Positions 8,414 to 17,371 of a DNA stretch of 64,000 bases are shown here, piece after piece. A program made the translations under genes and the position numbers. Position 1 is the stretch's first letter. Every line of letters begins with the position of its first letter. The notes beneath the pieces are model-generated. The model made no database searches. It was not told the DNA's origin and saw nothing but the letters and a program-made list of their open reading frames with translations. This stretch comes from Treponema_C sp050320395. GTDB lineage: Bacteria; Spirochaetota; Spirochaetia; Treponematales; Treponemataceae. The stretch is from positions 1,116,001 to 1,180,000 of the forward strand of contig NZ_CP144459.1 of assembly GCF_050320395.1 (NCBI RefSeq), in the 5' to 3' direction.

Positions 8414-8655
8414 TTGAAGAAACCGCATATTTTTACATTTTAAACTTTGAACAAACGTCAAATTTAATATAAAATAGTTTTGAAGAAAATGCAATTTTTT
8501 ATATTTATAACTATGAATAAATGACGAATTATTTATAAAATTATGCTGAATAAAGCGCAACTTTTTCAAATTTAAATCTTGAAGAAATATCAATTTTATT
8601 GTAAAATAATCTTGAATTAATGTCGATTTTAACCGTTTATAATTTTGAAGATGTG
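8414..8655. repeat. Tandem array of degenerate 33-bp repeats (seven units plus a partial eighth)
   Basis: The 340 bases between pepA and the next gene are otherwise empty. Units begin with (T)TGAA at 8414, 8447, 8480, 8513, 8546, 8579, 8612 and 8645: eight starts at an exact 33-bp spacing with no indels. Odd units continue GCA-A-TTTTT and even units TCAATTT-TATAAAAT, giving a 66-bp higher-order period. Sequence identity between units is modest. The last partial unit runs into the ribosome site (GTGAGG) of the DUF4143 gene. Confidence 0.85.
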
Positions 8656-8665
8656 AGGTATAGCC

Positions 8666-10009
8666 ATGGTCTTTAAAAGAAAGGTATACGGTATATTGTC
8701 CGAATGGAAGGCAAAACAATCCGCTTCCTATGCCGCCCTTTTGGAAGGTCCGCGGCGGGTCGGAAAATCGACCATAGCCGAAGCATTTGCAAAAAACGAA
8801 TATGCCTCTTATATTTTGATCGATTTTGCAAATGTATCCGATGCGGTAAAATCCTGCTTTGACGATATCCACGACTTGGATATGTTTTTTTTGCGCCTTC
8901 AGGCTGCGGCGGGAAAAATCCTCATTCCGCACGAAAGCCTTATCATCTTTGACGAAGTTCAGCTTTTTCCGAAAGCACGGCAGGCAATCAAATATTTAGT
9001 TAAAGACGGACGATACCATTATATCGAAACGGGCTCTTTCATTTCGATAAAAAAAAACGTAAAAGATATTGTGATTCCTTCCGAAGAATTAAAGATTCCC
9101 GTCCGGCCCATGGACTTTGAAGAGTTTCAATGGGCAATCGGGGGGAACACCTATGAATTCGCTAAGGCGCTTTATACGGCGGGTAACAAAGCCGGGGACA
9201 GGATTCATCGAAAATGGATGAGGGATTTCAGGCTTTATATGGCTGTCGGCGGAATGCCGCAGGCGGTTGAAGCCTACACGGCGGGAAAAAGTTTTGCGGA
9301 AATCGATAGGGTAAAGCGCGGGATAATCGGAGTGTATGAGGATGACTTTAAAAAAATCGATCCGTCCGGAAGGGTCTCCGCACTGTATCATTCCGTACCG
9401 GCACAGCTTTCACGCGGGGCTAAGCGCTTTATCATCTCACGGGCGACGGGGAAGCGTACCGGAACAAAGAGCCGCGCTCTTTTATATGATTTAATCGATT
9501 CAAAGACTGTCCTGATGTGTTATAATACAAGCGATCCTGCAAGCAGTTTGAGTTTAACCAAATCCTTTGAAAGCTATAAACTGTACGCGGCCGATACGGG
9601 CTTGTTTATAACGTTGATGTTTATGGAAAGGCCCGATGCCGTAAATGAAATTTACACAAAACTGTTGTCCGATAAATTACCCGCCGATTTGGACTGCCTG
9701 TATGAAAATGCGGCCGCTCAGGCGATCGCTTCGGCCGGACACGAATTGTATTATCACACGTGGAATAAAAAAGGCAGTACGCACTATTATAAAATCGATT
9801 TTTTGACGGCAAGCGGGCCGAAGGTGCAGGCAATAGAGGTAAAATCTTCCGGTATGGGCAAACACGAATCTTTAAAGGAATTCGCTAAAAAATATTCCAA
9901 GGTTTTACATAAGGCGGTTTTACTTTCATCGAAGAATAGAAAAACGGAGAACGGCATGGAATTTGTGCCGGTCTATATGTTGGATTTTGTACTTAAAAAT
10001 AATTCTTGA
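8666..10009 (+). CDS. AAA_14/DUF4143 ATP-binding protein
   Basis: 447 residues. The N-terminal AAA_14 domain has Walker A GPRRVGKST (about 29-37), Walker B LIIFDEVQLF and the family's sensor segment YIETGSFIS. The C-terminal DUF4143 half ends in a PD-(D/E)xK-like core (YYKIDFL, then QAIEVKSSG), as in many members. These proteins are common in multiple copies in bacteria of host-associated communities; their role is not established. The start codon ATG 8666 has GTGAGG upstream. The unusual feature is the array of 33-bp repeats that forms its whole upstream region and might control it. Confidence 0.85.
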   Translation: MVFKRKVYGILSEWKAKQSASYAALLEGPRRVGKSTIAEAFAKNEYASYILIDFANVSDAVKSCFDDIHDLDMFFLRLQAAAGKILIPHESLIIFDEVQLFPKARQAIKYLVKDGRYHYIETGSFISIKKNVKDIVIPSEELKIPVRPMDFEEFQWAIGGNTYEFAKALYTAGNKAGDRIHRKWMRDFRLYMAVGGMPQAVEAYTAGKSFAEIDRVKRGIIGVYEDDFKKIDPSGRVSALYHSVPAQLSRGAKRFIISRATGKRTGTKSRALLYDLIDSKTVLMCYNTSDPASSLSLTKSFESYKLYAADTGLFITLMFMERPDAVNEIYTKLLSDKLPADLDCLYENAAAQAIASAGHELYYHTWNKKGSTHYYKIDFLTASGPKVQAIEVKSSGMGKHESLKEFAKKYSKVLHKAVLLSSKNRKTENGMEFVPVYMLDFVLKNNS

Positions 10010-10031
10010 CAAAGTGTTAGTTTAACATAAT
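10006..10031 (+). promoter_or_regulatory. Possible promoter of the MBL-fold gene
   Basis: A perfect TTGACA (10006-10011) overlaps the stop codon of the preceding gene. The best -10 (CATAAT, 10026-10031) is only 14 bases away, shorter than normal, so the assignment is tentative. Confidence 0.3.
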
Positions 10032-10058
10032 ACTGAATTCGGTTTTCAGGAGGATGCC

Positions 10059-10865
10059 GTGAATACAATCGAGTTTTTCGGTACGACGGTAAAGCCGTTT
10101 ATTACAAAGGGAAAAAAAATGCTCAAACCTTTGGAAACGGGACAAATAGCCGAACGCATTTTTTGCATACGCGACAAAGACGTAAACCTCTTTTTAATCA
10201 AAACAAAAGAAGCTTACATTGCAATCGATACAGGCTATAAAAACAGCGAAAACGTACAACGGGGTTTACGCGAACTGAATATCGCGCCTCAAGAGGTGAG
10301 GGCGGTATTTTTAACTCACGTTGATTTGGACCATGCAGGCGGTGTCGATGAGCGCTGTACCGATGTGTTTCCGAATGCTCATGTGTATGTGGGCGAAGAA
10401 GAAGAAAAATATCTTAAAGCGGTTTATTTTCGAAAAAAACTGCTTTGTTTTAACTTAAAAACGCCGATACAAATCGGCAAGCCCTATACCTGTTTGCGCG
10501 ACGGTGAAGTTACCGAACTTGACGGAATATCGATTGAAACCGTATATACGCCCGGCCATACGCTGGGGCACGTGTGCTATATTTTAAACCGCGAGATTCT
10601 TTTTACGGGCGACTGCCTTCTTTTAAACGAAGAGGGCGGCTGGTCCATGTACGATTTATGGAATGTTGACACGCCCTTAAATATCGCATCTTTGTTCAAA
10701 TTAAAAGAACTTGTATTCGAGCGGCACTGTAAACTCATTATCACTTCGCATACGGGCTTTACGATGAATGTCGGTGCCGCCTTTTCGCGCATAGATAAGG
10801 TTCCGCAGTGGAAGCGTAAAAACTTCGCCTTTATTAAAGATGCACCCGATGATTTATACCGTTGA
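10059..10865 (+). CDS. Metallo-beta-lactamase-fold hydrolase
   Basis: 268 residues from GTG 10059, directly behind AGGAGG; an ATG at 10054 in another frame stops at once. The zinc motif THVDLDHAGG (HxDxDH) is clear, followed by the third His in YTPGHTLGH, the bridging Asp in LFTGDCLL and a final His in ITSHTGF. This is the standard two-metal MBL hydrolase set of residues, used for thioesters, lactones, phosphodiesters and other substrates. No domain identifies the substrate. It has no signal peptide, so it should be cytoplasmic, and it stands alone between a DUF4143 gene and rpe. Confidence 0.88.
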   Translation: MNTIEFFGTTVKPFITKGKKMLKPLETGQIAERIFCIRDKDVNLFLIKTKEAYIAIDTGYKNSENVQRGLRELNIAPQEVRAVFLTHVDLDHAGGVDERCTDVFPNAHVYVGEEEEKYLKAVYFRKKLLCFNLKTPIQIGKPYTCLRDGEVTELDGISIETVYTPGHTLGHVCYILNREILFTGDCLLLNEEGGWSMYDLWNVDTPLNIASLFKLKELVFERHCKLIITSHTGFTMNVGAAFSRIDKVPQWKRKNFAFIKDAPDDLYR

Positions 10866-10885
10866 TTGAAACCCCGATTTTCATC

Positions 10886-10914
10886 TTTACATAATTACAC
10901 TTGTTTGTTACTAT
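10886..10914 (+). promoter_or_regulatory. Promoter of rpe, predicted to give a leaderless mRNA
   Basis: TTTACA (10886-10891), 17-bp spacer, TACTAT (10909-10914). The ATG of rpe begins seven bases after the -10 box, so transcription should start at or next to the start codon. No ribosome site is present. Confidence 0.55.
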
Positions 10915-10920
10915 ATATGT

Positions 10921-11562
10921 ATGAAAAAGCTTTTACTTGCGCCTTCAATTCTATCCGCCGATTTTACCGCCCTTGCGTCGTCAATTAAAAAGATAGAAGA
11001 TGCGGCAGCGGATTGGATTCATATCGATGTAATGGACGGTTCTTTTGTGCCTAATATCTCTTTCGGACAGCCTATAGTAAAGGCCTTGCGTCCCGTTACA
11101 AAGCTGCCCTTTGATGTTCATCTTATGATCAATAATCCGGAACAGCATATCGAAACATTTGCAAAGGCGGGCGCCGATTGGATAACCTTCCATTGGGAAA
11201 ACGTGATTCACTGCCACCGCTTGGTTCAGCAGATTCACGCTTTGGGAAAAAAAGCCGGCATAAGCATTGTACCTTCAACTCCGGTGAGCGCCCTTGAAGC
11301 GGTGCTTCCCTATGTCGATTTGATTTTGATTATGTCGGTTAATCCGGGTTTCGGCGGTCAAAAGCTGATTGAACCCTGTTTGCATAAAATTCCCGAATTG
11401 GTACGGCTGCGCGAACAAAACGGCTTTTCCTATCTTATATCCGTTGACGGAGGAGTAAACGGTGAGAATGTAAGCCGTGTTATAGAAACGGGAGTCGACG
11501 TTATCGTTTCCGGTTCCGCCTTTTTTGACGGAAGCTTGCATTGGGAGAAATATAGGCAATGA
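10921..11562 (+). CDS. rpe: Ribulose-phosphate 3-epimerase
   Basis: 213 residues, full length for the family. The TIM-barrel motifs are all present: LAPSILSADF, HIDVMDGSFVPNISFG (metal-binding His and catalytic Asp), VHLMI, MSVNPGFGGQ and ISVDGGVN (second catalytic Asp and phosphate binding). It interconverts ribulose 5-phosphate and xylulose 5-phosphate in the pentose phosphate pathway. There is no ribosome site before ATG, and the promoter lies immediately upstream. Its last four bases overlap the start of the next gene (ATGA), so it heads an operon of cell-envelope proteins. Confidence 0.96.
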   Translation: MKKLLLAPSILSADFTALASSIKKIEDAAADWIHIDVMDGSFVPNISFGQPIVKALRPVTKLPFDVHLMINNPEQHIETFAKAGADWITFHWENVIHCHRLVQQIHALGKKAGISIVPSTPVSALEAVLPYVDLILIMSVNPGFGGQKLIEPCLHKIPELVRLREQNGFSYLISVDGGVNGENVSRVIETGVDVIVSGSAFFDGSLHWEKYRQ

Positions 11563-12575
11563 AGCTCAGAGCATTGACGGCATGTGCCGCCTTATTTTTG
11601 TGTGCGGCGATTTTTGTTTCGGCGCAGGAAGCTCAAGCCGAAGATACGGATTTCGCACAAAACTACGGATATGCGGACGATTTGGTCTACGGTCTTGAAG
11701 CGTATAAAAACAAGGATTGGTCGAACGCCCTGTTTTTTTTACGCAAAGCTTCCGCCGTCAAAGAAACCTCTTCGGAAGAAGTGTGGCTGTTGATGATTTC
11801 GGCCGAAATGAATGTAAATGATTATCATGCCGTATTGCGCGATACCGAACTTTTTATGCGCCGCTTTTCTTCAAGCATCTATATTCCGAATATCGAATAT
11901 CAGCGCTCCTTAGCCCGTTTCGGTTTGGGGCTTTACGAAGAAGCGGCAAAGGGCTTTTCGGACTTTTGTGAGAACTATCCTTCCCACGTTCTTATGCCTT
12001 CCGCCCTGTTTTGGGCCGGCGAATCTTTATACAGCCGGTATGAATATGCTCAGGCGATGCCCCTCTATACCCGTGTTGTTACCGAGTATGAAGGAAGCGA
12101 TAAATACGCCGAAAGCTTATACCGCATAGAGCTTTTAAAACAGCGCGAACGCGAAGAAAAGCTTTTATACTTATTGCGCGTTACCGGAGAAGAAGCCGCC
12201 TCCGCCCGCGAAGAGTACGAGCGGCATATAAAGCGTTTACAAAGCGAAGAAGCTATAAGCTTAAAACGCCGTATTCGCGGCTTGGAAGAACAGGTTAGCG
12301 CCTTGCAGACAGCCTATGAAGAGGAAAAAACGCAAAAAGAAGAACTCAACACAAAAATACTTGAACTGCTTTCCGCAAACGAACAGCTGAGTGCCGAAAT
12401 ATCCGATTCACAAAAGGCGGCGGCCGAACGTGCCGCGGCCGAGCTTGCCGCAAAAAAAAGAGCGGATCTTATCCGCCAAAAAACACAGGCTCCGCTTTCT
12501 CCGGAGGAATTGGCCGAATTAAAGCGAAAGGCTGCGGAGCTTGAAAAGCTGCTTCACCCGCGGGGAGGAGTGTGA
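11559..12575 (+). CDS. Exported TPR protein with C-terminal coiled coil
   Basis: 338 residues, starting in an ATGA overlap with rpe. A signal peptide (charged start, hydrophobic core to about residue 20, VSAQ cleavage) is followed by helical repeats of TPR type (about 35-195) resembling YbgF/outer-membrane assembly TPR proteins. Residues 200-330 are charged, Ala/Glu/Lys-rich and form a predicted coiled coil. No lipobox is seen, so it is probably periplasmic. The gene sits in a run of closely spaced envelope-type genes (11559-14726) that look co-transcribed. Exact role unknown. Confidence 0.75.
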   Translation: MKLRALTACAALFLCAAIFVSAQEAQAEDTDFAQNYGYADDLVYGLEAYKNKDWSNALFFLRKASAVKETSSEEVWLLMISAEMNVNDYHAVLRDTELFMRRFSSSIYIPNIEYQRSLARFGLGLYEEAAKGFSDFCENYPSHVLMPSALFWAGESLYSRYEYAQAMPLYTRVVTEYEGSDKYAESLYRIELLKQREREEKLLYLLRVTGEEAASAREEYERHIKRLQSEEAISLKRRIRGLEEQVSALQTAYEEEKTQKEELNTKILELLSANEQLSAEISDSQKAAAERAAAELAAKKRADLIRQKTQAPLSPEELAELKRKAAELEKLLHPRGGV

Positions 12576-12576
12576 T

Positions 12577-13635
12577 ATGAAGCGTTTAATTATCATATGC
12601 GCATTATGCGTTTCGGTGTTTTCGGCTTTATTCGCAAAAGTTGATGTACGGGACGGAAAACTGCGTCTTGTCATTGAAGATTACGAGGGTAATTTTTATT
12701 TGTACCGCAAAAATGTCCGCGGCAATTACGTTTCTCTGCTCGATTCCAAACGGTACAGCCTAAACTCGGGTTTTTACGTGCTGTACGGTAAAAGCGTTCA
12801 AAAGCTTATGAGAAGCGGCGGCGTGACTATATTTTCCGAAGAAACGCCCTCGGGTGCCCGTCTTACCTTTTCTTCGGAAGAAAAATTTGTGTGTACCGTC
12901 GATTTTACGTTTTTGGCCTCGGACGGAAAAGAAACCGACAGTATCCGTATCGATGCCGCCGTAAAGAATATTTCAGGCGACAGCCGGTTGCTCGGTTTAA
13001 GGGTGTTTTTTGACACTTGGCTCGGCGAAAATTCCGGCCGGCACTTTTCCACCGCTTTACGCAGCTCGGTTGTCTCCGAATGTTATTTTAACGATATGTC
13101 CGGGGAGCAGTGGGTTCAATCGTCAAACGAAGAGGTGTCTTTGCGCTTTTTGTTTGAAGGAGATAAAATCACCCCCGTCCAAACCCTCGCTCTGGCGAAT
13201 AAGGACGTGCTTTCCGTTCCCGTATGGGCACCCGTTTTTGTAAGCGACCGTAAATTCGACTCTTTACAGTCTTATAACAACTCGGCCCTTTCGGCGGCAT
13301 GGCAGCCGCGTTACCTTAATCACGATGAAGAATTGAACGTCGGTTTTTATATCAGTACCGGCGCCGGAAGAATTCATCCTGCCGATTATAAAACCCTTCG
13401 TGCCGGTTCATTCGATGCGGCCGATACCTTGGATAAGGCGGGCGAAAGCATTGAGCCCTTTAAAGCTCCGCCTCCTCCCGTTGATAATATCCGCGATGAC
13501 GATGAAGCATACATACGCTTTTTAATAGCCCGTGTGCGCGAACTTGAAGCGGACCCTTCGGCCGCCAACCGTGAACACATATTAAAATTAACCGCCGAAA
13601 TAGATGAGGTTCTTTTAAAGGCGGCGGGACGCTGA
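12577..13635 (+). CDS. Conserved exported protein of unknown function
   Basis: 352 residues from ATG 12577, which lies behind GGGGAGGAG; the open frame extends 36 bases further upstream but that part overlaps the previous gene. The N-terminus (MKRLIIICALCVSVFSALFAKV) is a signal peptide. The body is predicted to be mainly beta-strand, with a Pro-rich break (FKAPPPPVDN) near residue 290 and an acidic, helical tail. I recognise no named domain. Its position directly after a periplasmic TPR protein and before a membrane-anchored TPR protein suggests a shared envelope function. Confidence 0.7.
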   Translation: MKRLIIICALCVSVFSALFAKVDVRDGKLRLVIEDYEGNFYLYRKNVRGNYVSLLDSKRYSLNSGFYVLYGKSVQKLMRSGGVTIFSEETPSGARLTFSSEEKFVCTVDFTFLASDGKETDSIRIDAAVKNISGDSRLLGLRVFFDTWLGENSGRHFSTALRSSVVSECYFNDMSGEQWVQSSNEEVSLRFLFEGDKITPVQTLALANKDVLSVPVWAPVFVSDRKFDSLQSYNNSALSAAWQPRYLNHDEELNVGFYISTGAGRIHPADYKTLRAGSFDAADTLDKAGESIEPFKAPPPPVDNIRDDDEAYIRFLIARVRELEADPSAANREHILKLTAEIDEVLLKAAGR

Positions 13636-13640
13636 ATTCA

Positions 13641-14726
13641 ATGACTTCCGATGTGTTAAAAAAAGCTCGGCGACTGCTTGCTTCCCGCCGTTTTTCGCAG
13701 GTAATTTCGCTGTTGGAACCGAAACTCATAGATTACCGCGAATCTTTCCGTTTTTTTTATTTACTCGGTACGGCATGTCTTTATGTCGGCGATATAGGCG
13801 GAGCCGAGCTGTATTACAAAAAAGCGCGCGACTTGAAGATGACGGATCCCGCTTTGATAAATGCCCAGGCCCTGCTTTTTTTACGCCGCGGTGAAATACA
13901 CAGGGCGGTTGAATATTATCTTGAAGTTCAGGATTACGACCCCGCAAACCGTACGGCAAAGCGTGCCCTCGATTTTATAAAAAAAAATACCGGCAGTGAA
14001 AACCTGATTGATTATATACACAGTAAAAAAATAAAGCGTTTTTATCCGGCCTTGGGAATACGGCCGGCCTTTATCGCCTCTTTGTGTATCATCATCCTCT
14101 GTGCCGCCGTCTTTGTTCCGGCATTTTTTTACTTTAAACCGTTTAAGCCCGACGTTTTGCGTGCCGACCTTTCGGCCTTTGTGCTCAGTACCGAAGAAAA
14201 GCAAAATCCGCTTGAGCAGGATACGGCTTCTTCGGTGTTCCGCCTTGTATTGACAAAAAAAGAGCTTGAAACGGCCTATGAAGATGCGCAAAGGTATTTT
14301 CAAAAATACCGCGATAATGCCGCTCAGGTGGAAATAAACCGTATATTGAATTCCAATGCCTCGGCATCCGTGCGGCAAAAAGCGCGTCTTTTAATGGATT
14401 ATCTGAGCGAGCCGGGTTTCGATACGCTTGCCGACTTGTACAGCTATTCCCAAGTGTCGGCTCAAAGCTGGCTTTATATGGACTGCTGGGTTGTGTGGAC
14501 GGGCAGGGTAACGAATATCGAACAAACCGAAAACGAATACCGCTGCGACTTATTGGTCGGCTACGATACGATGGAACGCATGGAAGGGATTGTTCCGCTG
14601 ATTTTAAAACAGCCGGTTCACATAGATACGGCCTTACCGGTGAAGGTTTTGGCCCGTGTACAAAGCGAAAACGGACGTCTTATATTGCGGGGCAAGTCGG
14701 TATATCAGCCGCTTCCGAAAAAATAG
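13641..14726 (+). CDS. Membrane-anchored TPR-containing protein
   Basis: 361 residues. Residues 1-115 contain two or three TPR-like helix pairs (for example the segments around YLLGTACLYVGD and HRAVEYYLEVQDYDPANRTAK). One transmembrane segment follows at about 140-165 (FIASLCIIILCAAVFVPAFF). The remainder is an extracytoplasmic domain ending with an OB-like strand pattern (CWVVWTGRVTNIEQ, LPVKVLARVQSENGRLIL). The topology places the TPRs inside the cell. It closes the rpe-linked gene cluster; a weak hairpin with T residues follows at 14738-14756. Function unknown. Confidence 0.7.
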   Translation: MTSDVLKKARRLLASRRFSQVISLLEPKLIDYRESFRFFYLLGTACLYVGDIGGAELYYKKARDLKMTDPALINAQALLFLRRGEIHRAVEYYLEVQDYDPANRTAKRALDFIKKNTGSENLIDYIHSKKIKRFYPALGIRPAFIASLCIIILCAAVFVPAFFYFKPFKPDVLRADLSAFVLSTEEKQNPLEQDTASSVFRLVLTKKELETAYEDAQRYFQKYRDNAAQVEINRILNSNASASVRQKARLLMDYLSEPGFDTLADLYSYSQVSAQSWLYMDCWVVWTGRVTNIEQTENEYRCDLLVGYDTMERMEGIVPLILKQPVHIDTALPVKVLARVQSENGRLILRGKSVYQPLPKK

Positions 14727-14792
14727 TTTTTTTTTATAAAACGGTGCCGTTTTTTGCGCGCTAACACCTATAATATATATGAGGAGATTATA

Positions 14793-16046
14793 ATGGCAAA
14801 GATAATGAATGAAATGCCCGCAGCAGGCGATACGCAGGGAAAACTGCAAGCTTTGGAAGCCGCACGGCTTCAAATCGAAAAGCAGTTCGGTCAGGGCTCT
14901 TTAATGAAGCTGGGAACATCGGCAAATATCGCCGGTATCGACGTTATTCCCTCCGGTTCGATTTTATTGGACGAAGCCTTGGGTATAGGAGGCTATCCTA
15001 AAGGCCGCGTTATAGAAGTGTACGGCCCCGAATCCTCGGGTAAAACCACGCTTACCCTTCACGCGATTGCCGAAGCGCAAAAGATGGGAGGTATTGCGGC
15101 CTTTATCGATGCCGAACACGCCCTCGATCCGGTGTACGCAAAGGGCTTGGGGGTCAATATCGATGAGTTGTGGGTATCTCAGCCCGATACGGGCGAGCAG
15201 GCTTTGGAAATAGCCGAAAGCCTGGTACGCTCGGGAGCCGTGGATGTTATCGTTGTAGACTCCGTTGCGGCCCTTACCCCCCAAGCCGAAATCGAAGGCG
15301 ATATGGGAGACTCCCACATGGGCTTGCAGGCCCGTCTTATGAGCCAGGCCCTGCGTAAACTCACCGCCATTATCGGTAAATCGAAAACCCTGCTTATCTT
15401 TATCAACCAAATCCGCATGAAAATCGGCGTTATGTTCGGTAATCCGGAAACCACTACCGGCGGTAATGCCTTAAAGTTTTATTCGTCCGTCCGCTTGGAA
15501 GTGCGCCGTATCGAGTCTATCGATGCAAAGGGCGAAGAAGATGCGGTGGGTAACCGCGTGCGCGTAAAAGTGGTAAAAAACAAGGTTGCTCCTCCTTTCA
15601 GAAAGGTGGAACTCGATATTATGTTCGGTAAGGGTATTTCATCGCTTGCAAGTTTACTCGACTCGGCGGTAAAACACGGCTTTATCGATAAAAAGGGCGC
15701 ATGGTATACAAGCGGCGAAGAAAAACTCGGTCAGGGAAGGGAAAACGCCATTGCCTTTTTAACCCAAAATACGGATTTTGCCGCCGATATTGAAAAGAAA
15801 ATACGCGAAAAACTCTTTCCCGGTCAGGTACTCGTAAAAAAAGAGGGGGCTTCCAAACCGGCGGCGCAAGCGGTACCTGCAGCTGCAAAGCCGTCTTCTC
15901 AAGCCGCCCCTGAAAAGGCCGCTGCGCAAAGTACGCCCGCCAAAACGGCAAAAATGCCTGCGCAAACCGCAAAAGCCGCGCCTGTGCAGGCCGCTCCCGC
16001 GCCGGCCGAATATGCTTCCGATCCTGCGGCGGGAGACCTGTTTTAA
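14793..16046 (+). CDS. recA: Recombinase RecA
   Basis: 417 residues from ATG 14793, chosen for the GAGGAG ribosome site; an earlier in-frame ATG at 14754 lies upstream of the -10 box TATAAT (14769-14774). Walker A GPESSGKT is at residues 78-85. The L1/L2 DNA-binding region contains HMGLQARLMSQALRKLT and IGVMFGNPETTTGGNALK. RecA forms filaments on single-stranded DNA, drives strand exchange and stimulates SOS-type self-cleavage. The C-terminus from about 345 is an unusually long Ala/Pro/Lys-rich low-complexity tail. No LexA box is recognisable upstream. Confidence 0.98.
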   Translation: MAKIMNEMPAAGDTQGKLQALEAARLQIEKQFGQGSLMKLGTSANIAGIDVIPSGSILLDEALGIGGYPKGRVIEVYGPESSGKTTLTLHAIAEAQKMGGIAAFIDAEHALDPVYAKGLGVNIDELWVSQPDTGEQALEIAESLVRSGAVDVIVVDSVAALTPQAEIEGDMGDSHMGLQARLMSQALRKLTAIIGKSKTLLIFINQIRMKIGVMFGNPETTTGGNALKFYSSVRLEVRRIESIDAKGEEDAVGNRVRVKVVKNKVAPPFRKVELDIMFGKGISSLASLLDSAVKHGFIDKKGAWYTSGEEKLGQGRENAIAFLTQNTDFAADIEKKIREKLFPGQVLVKKEGASKPAAQAVPAAAKPSSQAAPEKAAAQSTPAKTAKMPAQTAKAAPVQAAPAPAEYASDPAAGDLF

Positions 16047-16049
16047 GAT

Positions 16050-16574
16050 ATGAAATACGAGGTCGTGCTCGGCTTGGGCTCAAACCGTTCCTTTGTATCG
16101 GAAGGGACGGAGATTGAACCTCCTCAAATTTTGGAAAAAGCCTGCCGCCGGCTGTCCTCGCTTATATCCGATATACGGCTTTCTTCAGTCTATCAAACCG
16201 AACCCATGTACGTAGAAGACCAGCCTCGGTTTTATAACATGGCGGTGTCCGGTTTTTTCGACGGAGAACCGCTTGAACTGTTGGACGGAATTCAACTCAT
16301 AGAAGCCGATTACGGGCGCTGCCGCGAACATGAACGGCGTTTCGGCGAGCGCAGTCTGGATATAGATATTGAATTATTCTCCGATATGTGTATAAAAAGC
16401 GCTCGATTGGAAATTCCTCATCCGAGACTCTGCGAACGGGCCTTTATTCTTGTTCCTCTACTGGAGATTTTACCTTTTTGTGCCGACATTAAAAACGGGG
16501 CTTTTTACGAGCGCTGTTTACGGAAAACGGGACAAAGCGGCGTAAAGTACTTTTGCGGCCCCTTTACTTTTTAA
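16050..16574 (+). CDS. folK: 2-amino-4-hydroxy-6-hydroxymethyldihydropteridine diphosphokinase
   Basis: 174 residues, starting three bases after the recA stop without a clear ribosome site, so probably translated by coupling. The start VVLGLGSN and the signature RRFGERSLDIDIELF (the usual R-GPR-LD-DI) identify HPPK. The enzyme transfers pyrophosphate from ATP to the pterin in folate synthesis. No folP or folB lies alongside, so its linkage to recA and scpAB is positional only. Confidence 0.93.
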   Translation: MKYEVVLGLGSNRSFVSEGTEIEPPQILEKACRRLSSLISDIRLSSVYQTEPMYVEDQPRFYNMAVSGFFDGEPLELLDGIQLIEADYGRCREHERRFGERSLDIDIELFSDMCIKSARLEIPHPRLCERAFILVPLLEILPFCADIKNGAFYERCLRKTGQSGVKYFCGPFTF

Positions 16575-16596
16575 AGGCGGACTTGAGGAGGTTTGT

Positions 16597-17343
16597 GTGA
16601 GCGAAGATGTAAGGCAGGCGGAAAACGAACAGGCAACCGTTTTTAAGCTGGAGCAATTTGAAGGCCCTCTGGACTTATTGCTTTTTTTAATCAAAAAAAA
16701 CGAAGTGAATATTTACGATATTCCCATCGGCGAAATAACCGAGCAATTTTTGGAATATCTCGATTACGCGGTTACTACCGACCTCGAAAAGGTTACCGAT
16801 TTTTATGCAACCGCTGCCGATTTGTTGTACATAAAATCCCGAATGCTTTTGCCCGTCGAAACCGATTTTTCGGACGAAGATATTGAAGACCCGCGAAAAG
16901 AATTGGTCGATAAACTGATTGAATATCAAAAATTCAAAAAACTGTCCGAGCTTATGGAAGAAAAAGAGCAGGAATCCGAATGGACGCTCGAGCGCAAAAA
17001 AATTCAGAGAGTTCTTCCCTTTGAAGAAGACGAGCTGTGGGAAAAAATCGATACATGGTCTCTTATGAAAACCTTTTCGCGCCTTGTCGGTACCTATTCT
17101 CACGAACAGATTATGAGTATGTACGAAGAAATATCGGTGAGTGAAAAAATCGCGCTTATGAACGAGTTTTTTGAAAACAGGGGCGAATGTTTTTTTACCG
17201 ATTTGGTTGTGCGCAAGGGAAACATTATGGACATTGTATGCGCTTTTATGGCAATATTGGAAGCGGTTAAATTTAAAACGGCATGTATCTACCAAAACCG
17301 TATGTTCGGAGATATAAAAATAAGACCTGTACAGGCGGCATAA
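16597..17343 (+). CDS. scpA: Segregation and condensation protein A
   Basis: 248 residues from GTG 16597, with TGAGGAGG upstream. The hallmark kleisin start FEGPLDLLLFLIKKNEVNIYDIPI is present, together with the acidic middle region and the C-terminal winged-helix segment (SEKIALMNEFFENR). ScpA bridges the heads of the SMC dimer and works with ScpB in chromosome condensation and segregation. The scpB gene follows 28 bases downstream in the same operon; smc itself is not in the window. Confidence 0.96.
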   Translation: MSEDVRQAENEQATVFKLEQFEGPLDLLLFLIKKNEVNIYDIPIGEITEQFLEYLDYAVTTDLEKVTDFYATAADLLYIKSRMLLPVETDFSDEDIEDPRKELVDKLIEYQKFKKLSELMEEKEQESEWTLERKKIQRVLPFEEDELWEKIDTWSLMKTFSRLVGTYSHEQIMSMYEEISVSEKIALMNEFFENRGECFFTDLVVRKGNIMDIVCAFMAILEAVKFKTACIYQNRMFGDIKIRPVQAA

Positions 17344-17371
17344 GGCACGCCTGTAAAGCGGAGTAAACTAA

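Noticed and set aside
8414..8655. CRISPR array
   Set aside because: The 33/66-bp periodicity is regular, but no part of the unit is strictly conserved and none is a variable spacer; there are no cas genes nearby. It is a drifted tandem repeat.
8330..8932. 200-residue minus-strand protein with 11-residue repeats
   Set aside because: It arises from the 33-bp repeats, is low complexity, has no start context and overlaps the DUF4143 gene antisense.
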